Below are positions 1 to 6,578 of a stretch of DNA of 11,234 nt, in pieces. Every line of letters starts with the position of its first letter. Position 1 is the stretch's first letter. Both the position numbers and the translations under genes were made by a program. The notes under the pieces are model-generated. The model had not been told where the DNA came from. It saw nothing but the letters and a program-made list of their open reading frames with translations, and did not search any database. The DNA is from Deltaproteobacteria bacterium. GTDB taxonomy: Bacteria > Myxococcota > UBA727 > JABDBI01. Where the stretch lies: positions 1 through 11,234 of the forward strand of contig JAESQZ010000161.1 of the NCBI GenBank assembly GCA_016764955.1, written 5' to 3'.

Positions 1-78
1 TAGCGTGACACGAAACTGCCCGCCCTGTAGAACTTCTTTGATAACGCCATCAACTTCAATTTGGTCTTCTCGAGACAT
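1..78 (-). CDS. infA: translation initiation factor IF-1, N-terminal part (cut by window edge)
   Basis: The first 26 codons are visible and begin MSREDQIEVDGVIKEVLQGG, followed by QFRVTL. This matches the start of bacterial IF-1, the small OB-fold protein that binds the A site of the 30S subunit during initiation: a short polar start, an I-E-x-x-G-x-V strand and the FRV(T/E)L strand. The ATG is at 76-78 on the minus strand, with a good Shine-Dalgarno AAAGGAG at 84-90, so the start is well supported. The remaining two thirds or so of the gene lies outside the window. Because IF-1 is sometimes present in two copies, it cannot be said whether this is the main or a secondary infA. It diverges from the exported protein gene starting at 173. 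Confidence 0.88.
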   Translation of the reverse strand, partial: MSREDQIEVDGVIKEVLQGGQFRVTL

Positions 79-83
79 TAAAA

Positions 84-90
84 CTCCTTT
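84..90 (-). promoter_or_regulatory. Shine-Dalgarno of infA
   Basis: AAAGGAG on the minus strand, 5 nt before the infA ATG. It fixes the IF-1 start. Confidence 0.75.
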
Positions 91-136
91 AAAATCCAGC
101 TAAGATTAACGAATCAGACCCAAAACACAAGCCCCA

Positions 137-165
137 TTGACCTAATTGATTCCAAAAAATACAAC
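137..165 (+). promoter_or_regulatory. possible sigma70-type promoter giving a near-leaderless transcript
   Basis: TTGACC at 137-142 (5 of 6 to the -35 consensus) and TACAAC at 160-165 (4 of 6 to the -10) are separated by 17 nt. Transcription would start at about 172, right at the ATG at 173. That fits the absence of any Shine-Dalgarno there and would exclude the alternative TTG start at 146. The -10 lacks the final T, so this is only a candidate. Confidence 0.25.
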
Positions 166-172
166 AAAACCA

Positions 173-1366
173 ATGCTGAAATACTGTCTATTGTCGATTT
201 TATTTGCTGGACTTTCTTGTGTGTCTGTATCAGGTGATGGGCAGGTGCATACCAAAGGTCGGCATAATCATTTAGTGAGTGTGATCAAGCCTGTAATGCC
301 AGAGCGGTTTCGGGGAGCTTACAATCATACGCTTTATTATGACGATAGAGCTGGGGGTGATTGTCAGCCAAATTGTCCACAGATTGATATCTGGCAGTAT
401 GAGTATTTAGGGAAAGTTTCTTCGAAGCCTATCTCAACCCAAAAAGCATTTTGGAAGAGCCCAAAAGAGGCCCGAATTATTGCTTATAGTTTATTTGGCA
501 AAAATCCAATTTATTACCAAGGTCTTTTAGGGTTCTTAAAGAGCTTTCAGACCTTGAAGCGTCTTAATAATATTCAGGATAAAATCTGGGGCTTTGATAC
601 CTTTGTGCCTCGTGTTTATATCCCAAAACGCAACCCAAATGGCCCCATGAAAGACACTCCCTTGGAGGGTGAGCTTGAGCCTTATCAAATCCAAACGCTT
701 TTAGAGGCTGGTTGTGAGCTGGTTTATGTTGATAATGGCCTTAAAAAAGCATCAAAAGATGCGACCTTTTGGCGCTTTATGGTGGCCGCAGAGCCTATGC
801 CTGAGGGACAGAAAATTCGCTATATTGTTCATGATGCCGATTGGATTATGACAGGGGCAGAGGCTTTTGCTGTTGGCGAGTGGATGGCTTTGGGACATCA
901 ATATCATCGTTCACATTTACAACCCATTTGTTTGGGGCCTTTAACAGCAAGTTGGTGGGCAGGAAGTCACACGGGTAAGGGAAGTTTTGCTGACCTTAAA
1001 GAAGCTATCAGCTTTTTCCCCTATCGTATGAAATATGGTGATGACGAGCTGTTTTTGAGAGATATTATGTGGCCTCGGATGAAGCAGTCTGGATCTATTT
1101 TAACACACGTGACCAAGAGGACCTGGGTTTCCAATGTTGTAAGCCCTTATCAAGGTAGTTGTGAAGAGCCTACGAAGAGTTATTGCAATTCTATGAATCT
1201 AGACAATCAGTGTGAAGATTTAGAACTCCCAGAAAATATGGAGTATCCTTATAAAGAGCTTAGCTTTAGAAAAGGCCTGGCGAAGCTTGAAAAGAAGCCA
1301 AAGTTTTTTGACATGAAGCTTCAAACCGAGCGTGGGCGTCGAGTTTATGAAGCGCTTAAGCTATAA
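173..1366 (+). CDS. exported protein resembling a glycosyltransferase-like family
   Basis: This encodes a 397-aa protein. I chose ATG 173 over an in-frame TTG at 146 because it gives a compact signal peptide (MLKYCLLSILFAGLSC, a lipobox-like end although not a classical one). The body resembles proteins of unknown function often found near surface polysaccharide genes. It has an early strand with YSLFGKNPIYYQG (about residues 105-117), a cysteine-valine-rich strand with VYVDN (about 184-188) and FWRF (about 199-202). An aspartate motif HDAD lies around residues 220-223, followed by AVGEW. The last conserved segment is YGDDELFLRDIMWP (about 288-301). D-x-D-like motifs in GT-A enzymes bind metal and nucleotide sugar, but that role is inferred here. 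The usual R-D-x-D and R-E positions read H-D-A-D and A-E, so activity is uncertain. The C-terminal part is Cys-rich (three Cys in about residues 330-347). It ends in a 6-bp tail-to-tail overlap with the pilM-like gene. Confidence 0.6.
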   Translation: MLKYCLLSILFAGLSCVSVSGDGQVHTKGRHNHLVSVIKPVMPERFRGAYNHTLYYDDRAGGDCQPNCPQIDIWQYEYLGKVSSKPISTQKAFWKSPKEARIIAYSLFGKNPIYYQGLLGFLKSFQTLKRLNNIQDKIWGFDTFVPRVYIPKRNPNGPMKDTPLEGELEPYQIQTLLEAGCELVYVDNGLKKASKDATFWRFMVAAEPMPEGQKIRYIVHDADWIMTGAEAFAVGEWMALGHQYHRSHLQPICLGPLTASWWAGSHTGKGSFADLKEAISFFPYRMKYGDDELFLRDIMWPRMKQSGSILTHVTKRTWVSNVVSPYQGSCEEPTKSYCNSMNLDNQCEDLELPENMEYPYKELSFRKGLAKLEKKPKFFDMKLQTERGRRVYEALKL

Positions 1367-2335
1367 TGCGAGACCTATAGCAGTTCCAAAATAGTGACTT
1401 ATATTTTCTAACTGCCCTTTTGGAAAGCCAGATCTATCTAATTGCGCAAAGGGTTCTAACAATTGCGCGGGAAGTTTGAGTGTGTCGCTAATATAGCTGC
1501 TAAGCCCGGAAATTTGGCAAGCACCGCCTGTGATGAAAAGCTGTTGCTGAATATGATCTTCAGGGAAGTGGATCTGATAATTTTCGATTGAGTTTTGAAT
1601 CTCAATAGTCACTTTATAGAGCCACTGGATGAGAGCAGCTTTGGCTTCTGGATTCTTAATGCTAAGAAAGTTAGGATCTTTTGCTACTAGCTTAGTGACA
1701 TTGGTGATGCTGATATCCATTGATTTTGAGATTTGCTTATTGAGCTCATCACCGCTTGCTTCAGAAAGGTTTCTAGAAAACAAAAGGCCCTCTTTGGAAA
1801 TAACTAAAAATATTGCTGTGCTTTGCCCAATATCCACGAGCGTATAGCGGACACCTGGTTTCAGGGGGTGGTTATAAAGGGTAGAAGTGGCTAAGGAGTT
1901 GGCTTTAGGCTCGAGAATTTTCGGTGCGTAAATCCCAAAATCTTCGAGTTCTTTTACGTATAGATCGAGAACCGACTTTTCAGCGATGAAGGCTGATTTT
2001 TGAAGCGGTTGATAGCGCAAAATATAGTGTTCAGGGCTTTTAGGCAGTTGAGCGTTTAGAGCCATTTCCAGCATTTTTGGTACTTCATGCTCAGGTGCTG
2101 GCGGCAGCTCTAGTCTGCGTGCTTTGAATAATGTGTCCTGCATGGAAACACGAAAACTCGCTTTTTTGAGTTTTGGGTCTTCTAAAAAAGCCTTAATGCC
2201 ATTGGTCTGCTCCCTTGGGAAAATGCCATAGGATACCAATTTGTATTTGCCCCACTGCTTCAATAGGCATGCAATTTTGACACTCTGCGCGTCAAGATCC
2301 ACGCCTACTGATAATTTGGGCCCAAATTGCCACAT
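1361..2335 (-). CDS. pilM: PilM-like actin-fold protein (type IV pilus assembly family)
   Basis: This encodes a 324-aa protein of the PilM/FtsA-like actin-fold family, close to the usual length of about 350. Visible landmarks are phosphate-1 VGVDLDAQSVKIA (residues 10-22), phosphate-2 TLVDIGQSTAIF (165-176), the adenosine loop FITGGACQISGL (267-278), the E-I-Q-N-S-I-x-N-Y helix before it, and the typical end YFGTAIGLAL. In type IV pilus systems PilM is cytoplasmic, binds ATP and the N-terminal tail of PilN, and couples motor and platform. The frame is open up to an ATG at 2440, but those 35 extra residues come from a palindromic repeat, so I start at ATG 2335. No Shine-Dalgarno is visible there. 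pilN, pilO, pilP and pilQ are not next to it. The gene is last in the mreB cluster and overlaps the convergent gene by 6 bp. It could serve a pilus encoded elsewhere or a different envelope machine. Confidence 0.78.
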   Translation of the reverse strand: MWQFGPKLSVGVDLDAQSVKIACLLKQWGKYKLVSYGIFPREQTNGIKAFLEDPKLKKASFRVSMQDTLFKARRLELPPAPEHEVPKMLEMALNAQLPKSPEHYILRYQPLQKSAFIAEKSVLDLYVKELEDFGIYAPKILEPKANSLATSTLYNHPLKPGVRYTLVDIGQSTAIFLVISKEGLLFSRNLSEASGDELNKQISKSMDISITNVTKLVAKDPNFLSIKNPEAKAALIQWLYKVTIEIQNSIENYQIHFPEDHIQQQLFITGGACQISGLSSYISDTLKLPAQLLEPFAQLDRSGFPKGQLENISHYFGTAIGLAL

Positions 2336-2367
2336 GAATTTAATGGTAGCATGACTAAGCTTGATTT

Positions 2368-2444
2368 TGTCATACCAGCGGAGGCTGGTATCCAGTTGAG
2401 CAACGCCAGGCTTTATGTGGATGCCAGCCTTCGCTGGCATGACA
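2368..2444. repeat. palindromic intergenic repeat, copy 1 (long form)
   Basis: A 77-bp element with inverted ends TGTCAT...ATGACA. It contains two perfect 8-bp hairpins: ATACCAGC/GCTGGTAT (2372-2379 with 2384-2391) and ATGCCAGC/GCTGGCAT (2421-2428 with 2433-2440), and an inner ATCCA...TGGAT pair. It fills most of the 118 bp between lipoprotein B and pilM. No T-run follows either hairpin, so it is not a typical terminator. In the pilM frame it translates to the peptide MPAKAGIH..., a familiar artefact of such repeats. Confidence 0.85.
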
Positions 2445-2453
2445 ACAGAGGCC

Positions 2454-3611
2454 TTATGGGTTCAGCCGATCCAAGTACCGAATATTCTGACTGCCTTCGC
2501 AGGTGACAAAGAGACTGCCTGTATAGACTAAGAATAAGCGCCTATCACAATCTAAACCATCGTTCCCATGGCCTTCAGCATTAGCGCCTAGGAGCTTAAT
2601 GGGCTGAGTCAACGCGAGTGATTCAATGCCAGTGCCGGATTGAATACTAACGTTTTCTGGCTCAGGGCCGATGCTTTTGCTGTCATAAGGCCAATATTGT
2701 AATTTGCCATTTGTAAGCAAAACAGCCAGCCAGTTTGCTTTGCCGCCACAGCAAGTATTAGGCGTGCCAGCCAAGCTTTCTGGCAAATAGATTTGGGCAC
2801 CTAGAGCCTCTAGGTTTACTGAGGCAAGGATTTGCTTGCTGTTCCAGTCATAGCGTTTAAGTGTTTTGTCGCTTAAGCTTAACCAGGCTTCTTTGTCACT
2901 AGCAGCAATGGCTTGGACAGCATCATCAAAAGTGTTGTTTGGGGTGCTGGCGAGGGAATCGCTTTTCGATATCAAATCTGAAACAGCTAAGACATAAAGA
3001 TTTTTTGATTGGGTAATTAGCAAGCTGGTTTGATTAAGATTAGTGGTGACAAAATCAATATTTTTGACGTTTTCTAGAGTTGTAGAGAATTTCGAATCGC
3101 TATCCAACGCGAGCGCGTGAACTTTGATGTCTACACTGGCGGAATTTTCGACAACCAAAGCCCAAATCTTGTTAGCGCTATCTAGCACCAAAGCCCATTG
3201 GTCTGGGGTGAAGTCTAAAGATTTTATTGGGTCTTTAGGCGACTCTAGCTGTTCTTTGATTTCAAAAATGGCTTTTTGAGCAGGATCTAAGACAAATGTT
3301 CGGTCGTTAATACTGGCGGCACGCGTTGGGGAAGTTCCTACTTTGATGACCAACGGAAAGTAAGCAATCGGAGACAATACAAATTGGTTGTCTGTGACAT
3401 CAAAAGCACGAGCAGCACTTTGGAAGGGGTTGGTTAGCGTTAGACATTGGTGAGTACTCTCTGTTTGCTCATATGACTTGCACTTTGATACGGCAACATC
3501 TGATATGAGGCCCATTTGGCCAGATAAAACGGCTTGGCTATCGAGGCAGTTCGAGCCAGTCATTAAAAAACAAGCCGCGCTTATTAACGCCTGTTTTAGG
3601 GTCCTTTTCAT
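2454..3611 (-). CDS. putative lipoprotein / exported protein B of the mreB cluster (beta-propeller-like)
   Basis: This encodes a 385-aa protein. The start at ATG 3611 is supported by a Shine-Dalgarno GGAG 9 nt upstream and by a signal peptide (MKRTLKQALISAACFLMTGS followed by NC, a loose lipobox). The frame is open further up to 3686, but that part overlaps the previous gene and is not signal-like. The mature part has repeated short beta-type blades such as D-Q-W-A-L-V-L-D, W-L-S-L-S-D-K-T-L-K-R-Y-D and W-L-A-V-L-L-T-N-G-K-L-Q-Y-W. These suggest a beta-propeller, although no named family is recognised. A CCGG segment (about residue 290) and C-D/T-C near the end could form disulfides. The first 74 bp overlap the 3' end of lipoprotein A in another frame. 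The product probably sits in the envelope beside lipoprotein A, and its function is unknown. Confidence 0.7.
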   Translation of the reverse strand: MKRTLKQALISAACFLMTGSNCLDSQAVLSGQMGLISDVAVSKCKSYEQTESTHQCLTLTNPFQSAARAFDVTDNQFVLSPIAYFPLVIKVGTSPTRAASINDRTFVLDPAQKAIFEIKEQLESPKDPIKSLDFTPDQWALVLDSANKIWALVVENSASVDIKVHALALDSDSKFSTTLENVKNIDFVTTNLNQTSLLITQSKNLYVLAVSDLISKSDSLASTPNNTFDDAVQAIAASDKEAWLSLSDKTLKRYDWNSKQILASVNLEALGAQIYLPESLAGTPNTCCGGKANWLAVLLTNGKLQYWPYDSKSIGPEPENVSIQSGTGIESLALTQPIKLLGANAEGHGNDGLDCDRRLFLVYTGSLFVTCEGSQNIRYLDRLNP

Positions 3612-4737
3612 GGTTGAAAACTCCAATTTGGTTGCTATTTTGGAAGCTGACAAAAAATTGACCCTTTGAGTCTTTGTCAAAAACAAGATCGACCGGCCCT
3701 AAGTTGTTTCGCTCAATGGTTGTTTCGTCTGGGAATTGCCCGAGCAGGTTAAGAGTCGGAGCATCGAAAGCAATCACAAGATTCTCGTTAGGGCACAAAA
3801 CTACTAGCGTATTTTGTTCAGGAGATAGACGCATACGGGCAGAACCCAAACAGGTGTTAGATTCTTTTGAAATTGTAGTAAATGATTCCAAATTTAACTT
3901 TAGCAACAAGGGATTTTCAGCCATTAAAATATAGGCTGTTTTTTCATCGTCACTAATAGCGATGTCGCGTGCGCCTTGGGCTTTGTAGTCTTTGGATAGA
4001 TCGACCGCCTCGCATTTCCCCCATTTACCTTGCTGGATGTCTGCTAATTTACTTTTAATAAAGAAAACTTTTTTTTCAAATCGTAAGCCAGTATTAATCA
4101 CAGCTTCTACCAGGGCATAAAAATTCGAAGCTGTGACCTTGATGCCGCCTAGGCGCGCGACGCTAAGGCCAGGTTCAGAAGGGTTTTGTAGGCAGTCGGA
4201 CACTTTTAAGCGTTGTTTAATTTTGGCTGCTTGGCCATTAGCCCATTCAAAATAATGAATCTCGCCATTGTCTCTAAACAGTGAAAATTGGCCATCAGCT
4301 AGAGGGAATTTTTGGGTGAATTCCAGAGTTCCCAAAACGCCAGCTTGTTTGTTTGGGACTAGGCTTAGGAAATAAGGCGCATTTTGGCTGAGTTGAGTGC
4401 GATTGTTTTGAACGACGTTGCTTAAGACAGGCTGTGCCTGGCTGGTGACAAAGATGCTCGAAAAGTCATCTGTGGCGGCCATTTGGCCAAGCAAAGAGGG
4501 GGCCTCCCAATTAGCAACAATCTCAGGCTTTAGGCATTCTTTTTCTTTGCAATCAATTTGCAAGACACGTGCATTATTAAACTGGTTATCTAGATTAGTA
4601 TTGGCAACGTAGAGCGTGTTGCCATTTTTGAGCAGTGCTCCAGGGTAGTAGAGCCTGTTTGTTGGGCTAGGGTCGCCGTCAAGGCTGCCGGCGCAAGAGG
4701 CCCATAGCAGTAGGGAGAGTGTCCACAGAAATTTCAT
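3538..4737 (-). CDS. putative lipoprotein A of the mreB cluster (YVTN/beta-propeller-like)
   Basis: This encodes a 399-aa protein starting MKFLWTLSLLLWASCAGS, a short signal peptide ending in a W-A-S-C lipobox-like site, so it is probably a lipoprotein. The mature chain has repeats of the kind seen in YVTN or YncE-like beta-propellers: G-N-T-L-Y-V-A-N-T (about 39-47), A-R-D-I-A-I-S-D-D-E-K-T-A-Y-I-L (about 257-272), R-L-S-P-E-Q-N-T-L-V-V-L and D-S-K-G-Q-F-F-V-S-F-Q-N-S-N-Q-I-G-V. This is a fold-level inference, and no catalytic residues are evident. The ATG lies 1 nt after the mreB stop (TGATATG) and lacks its own Shine-Dalgarno, so translation is probably coupled to mreB. That makes co-expression with mreB likely. 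The 3' end contains the start of lipoprotein B. Confidence 0.75.
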   Translation of the reverse strand: MKFLWTLSLLLWASCAGSLDGDPSPTNRLYYPGALLKNGNTLYVANTNLDNQFNNARVLQIDCKEKECLKPEIVANWEAPSLLGQMAATDDFSSIFVTSQAQPVLSNVVQNNRTQLSQNAPYFLSLVPNKQAGVLGTLEFTQKFPLADGQFSLFRDNGEIHYFEWANGQAAKIKQRLKVSDCLQNPSEPGLSVARLGGIKVTASNFYALVEAVINTGLRFEKKVFFIKSKLADIQQGKWGKCEAVDLSKDYKAQGARDIAISDDEKTAYILMAENPLLLKLNLESFTTISKESNTCLGSARMRLSPEQNTLVVLCPNENLVIAFDAPTLNLLGQFPDETTIERNNLGPVDLVFDKDSKGQFFVSFQNSNQIGVFNHEKDPKTGVNKRGLFFNDWLELPR

Positions 4738-4738
4738 A

Positions 4739-5764
4739 TCAAATTAACAACGCTCGATAGGTGTCGATATTCTCTAGCACTTGGCCTACGCCGTCAACAA
4801 CCGCGTGTAAGGGGTTGTCGGCTACGTAAACCGGGATGCCGCACTGATCTGAGATGAGCTTGTCCAAACCTCTAATTTGAGCGCCGCCACCACAAAGCAC
4901 GATTCCACGGTCAATAATATCGGCCGATAGCTCAGGCGGCGTCTTTTCCAAAACAGACTTGGTGCAAGAGACAAATTGCCTAAAGCTATCTTGTAGGGCT
5001 TCTCTGATCTCAACGCTGGTGATGGATATTGCCTGTGGAATACCGGTGATGAGGTCTCGGCCTTTGACGTCTATTTTGAGCTCTTTGTCCAATTGCACTG
5101 CAGAGCCAATTTTCATCTTGATAAGTTCGGCGGTTCGCTCGCCAATCAAGATATTATGGCGTTTTCTCAAGAAACTCACGATGGCTTCATCCAGCTTGTC
5201 GCCAGCGACTCTAAGTGTTTGAGAAGCGACGATGCCATTGAGTGAAATAACCGCTACGTCAGTCGTCCCACCGCCGATATCAATAATCATGGAGCCGCGT
5301 GCATCTCGCACAGGTAAGCCAGCTCCTACTGCAGCTGCCATAGGTTGTTCGATCAGGTGAACTTCTTGGACACCAGAACCCAAAGCGGCCTCTCGGACGG
5401 CTTTTTGCTCGATTGAAGTAATTTCAGCAGGGACAGAAATAATCAGCCGGCCACGTATAAAAAAAGCTTTTTTGGTGGCTTTGGTAATGAAGGCTTTGAT
5501 CATGGTTTCAGTGACCGTAAAGTCTGCGATCACGCCATCCCGCATGGGTCTAATGGCTGTAATATTGCCCGGCGTTTTGCCGAGCATTTCTTTGGCATCT
5601 TTACCAACAGCTAGGATCTTAGTCTCATAACCATTTCGCGCAATCGCGACGACACTTGGCTCATTTAAAACAACGCCACATCCTCGCACATGAACAAGTG
5701 TATTTGCAGTGCCCAAGTCAATTGCAAGGTCCGCTCCAAACATCCCAAAAACTTTCTTCAACAT
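4739..5764 (-). CDS. mreB: rod shape-determining protein MreB
   Basis: This encodes a 341-aa actin homologue of normal MreB length. Phosphate-1 DLAIDLGTANT spans residues 12-22. RPMRDGVIADF (72-82), VPAEIT and the E140-Q-P-M-A-A-A loop follow. Phosphate-2 is DIGGGTTDVAVIS (162-174), and the adenosine loop is VLCGGGAQIRGLDKLI (289-304). MreB polymerises on ATP under the inner membrane and guides elongasome peptidoglycan synthesis. I start at ATG 5764 (MLKKVFGMFG, a short hydrophobic N-terminal stretch as in other MreBs), with AGGGA 9 nt upstream; a longer start at 5800 is less likely. The usual partners mreC and mreD do not follow. Instead two lipoprotein-like genes and pilM follow on the same strand. 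The Thr before the adenosine-loop glycines is replaced by Cys (L-C-G-G-G), and the C-terminal ADNPLHAVVDGVG is somewhat divergent. Confidence 0.95.
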   Translation of the reverse strand: MLKKVFGMFGADLAIDLGTANTLVHVRGCGVVLNEPSVVAIARNGYETKILAVGKDAKEMLGKTPGNITAIRPMRDGVIADFTVTETMIKAFITKATKKAFFIRGRLIISVPAEITSIEQKAVREAALGSGVQEVHLIEQPMAAAVGAGLPVRDARGSMIIDIGGGTTDVAVISLNGIVASQTLRVAGDKLDEAIVSFLRKRHNILIGERTAELIKMKIGSAVQLDKELKIDVKGRDLITGIPQAISITSVEIREALQDSFRQFVSCTKSVLEKTPPELSADIIDRGIVLCGGGAQIRGLDKLISDQCGIPVYVADNPLHAVVDGVGQVLENIDTYRALLI

Positions 5765-5773
5765 AAATAAACA

Positions 5774-5778
5774 TCCCT
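5774..5778 (-). promoter_or_regulatory. Shine-Dalgarno of mreB
   Basis: AGGGA on the minus strand, 9 nt before ATG 5764. It favours this start over the in-frame ATG at 5800. Confidence 0.55.
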
Positions 5779-5805
5779 GTCCGGCTGTTCGTCCAATCAA
5801 CAGAT

Positions 5806-5811
5806 AGGAGG
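5806..5811 (+). promoter_or_regulatory. strong Shine-Dalgarno of the 5821 gene
   Basis: A full AGGAGG, 9 nt before ATG 5821 and the strongest ribosome binding site in the window. It lies in the 56-bp divergent region shared with mreB, so the promoters of the two genes must overlap or lie inside the neighbouring coding sequences. Confidence 0.7.
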
Positions 5812-5820
5812 TATTGTTGT

Positions 5821-6573
5821 ATGCGGTTTTTTAAGTTTAGTCTAATGGGGTGTTTACTTTTTTCATTTGGGGCACTTGCGGACATAGGAGCGTTTGACTT
5901 AAGGCCAGAGCTAGATATCGATGTTCCGGAGCTTCCAAGGCAACGAGTCGTTCACTTGATGCCTGAAAAAGTCTTTATTCCTAAGGGCTTTGATTCCAAT
6001 GATAGTTCAGAGGTGATTATTTCTGGCTGGTATCCAAATCCTTGCTATGAGCCACTAGAAGCGGAGGTGATTAAGGAGAACGGGCAGATTTTTATCACGC
6101 CAAGAGCCAAGCTCATACAACGTAGCGATCGAGTTTGTATCGCCATGGCGGTTCCCTATGTGAAGTCAATCAAGCTAGGCATGATGAAGCCAGGCCTCAC
6201 GAAGATCTCGATGCTGGATATCTGGACGGGACATCTGGAAGTTGAGCCAGAAGGCAAAGACTCCATAGATGATCACCTTTATGGAAAAGTCACACATGTT
6301 CGAAGTGGAGATAAAGCTTTGTTTGTAGAAATTGAGCAGCCTAGCAGTTGTATTACTTTCGATAGCTTTAAGTTCATCTCGAACAACAAAGACACCTGTG
6401 CAGTACTGCCTATTATGAAGCAGGTACAGCGCGTTTGCCCGAAAGATCCTAGAGTGTTTGAGTATAGATTTGACATTCCAGCCGAGTGCCAGATAGCTGA
6501 AAAAGTGCTCTTTCACATCCGAAGCCTAGGCGGCGAGTCTGTGAATCATATTCATAAAGATCGGAATTTTTAG
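5821..6573 (+). CDS. secreted protein of unknown function, Cys-rich
   Basis: This encodes a 250-aa protein with a clear signal peptide (MRFFKFSLMGCLLFSFGALA, cleavage after A-L-A) and a perfect AGGAGG before ATG 5821. The mature protein has six cysteines, in the contexts NPCYEP, RVCIAM, SSCITF, DTCAVL, RVCPKD and AECQIA, which would fit disulfides in the periplasm or outside. The block GWYPNPCY...VCIAMAVPYVKSIKLGMMKPG (about residues 60-125) has alternating beta character and may be an Ig-like sandwich; this is inference, and no family is named. It diverges from mreB and ends 5 bp before the end of convergent kdpB, taking the place where kdpC would normally stand on the other strand, but it shows no resemblance to KdpC. 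Confidence 0.75.
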   Translation: MRFFKFSLMGCLLFSFGALADIGAFDLRPELDIDVPELPRQRVVHLMPEKVFIPKGFDSNDSSEVIISGWYPNPCYEPLEAEVIKENGQIFITPRAKLIQRSDRVCIAMAVPYVKSIKLGMMKPGLTKISMLDIWTGHLEVEPEGKDSIDDHLYGKVTHVRSGDKALFVEIEQPSSCITFDSFKFISNNKDTCAVLPIMKQVQRVCPKDPRVFEYRFDIPAECQIAEKVLFHIRSLGGESVNHIHKDRNF

Positions 6574-6578
6574 CCAAA

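Noticed and set aside
2368..2444. Rho-independent terminator between lipoprotein B and pilM
   Set aside because: The hairpins are not followed by a T-run on either strand, and the element matches the dispersed repeat family.
3538..3686. Lipoproteins A and B as one gene split by a frameshift
   Set aside because: B has its own Shine-Dalgarno and signal peptide, so two separate proteins are more likely.
6175..6516. 113-aa minus-strand frame inside the secreted protein gene
   Set aside because: It lies wholly antisense to a gene with a signal peptide and a strong ribosome site; its own sequence shows no family features or start signal.
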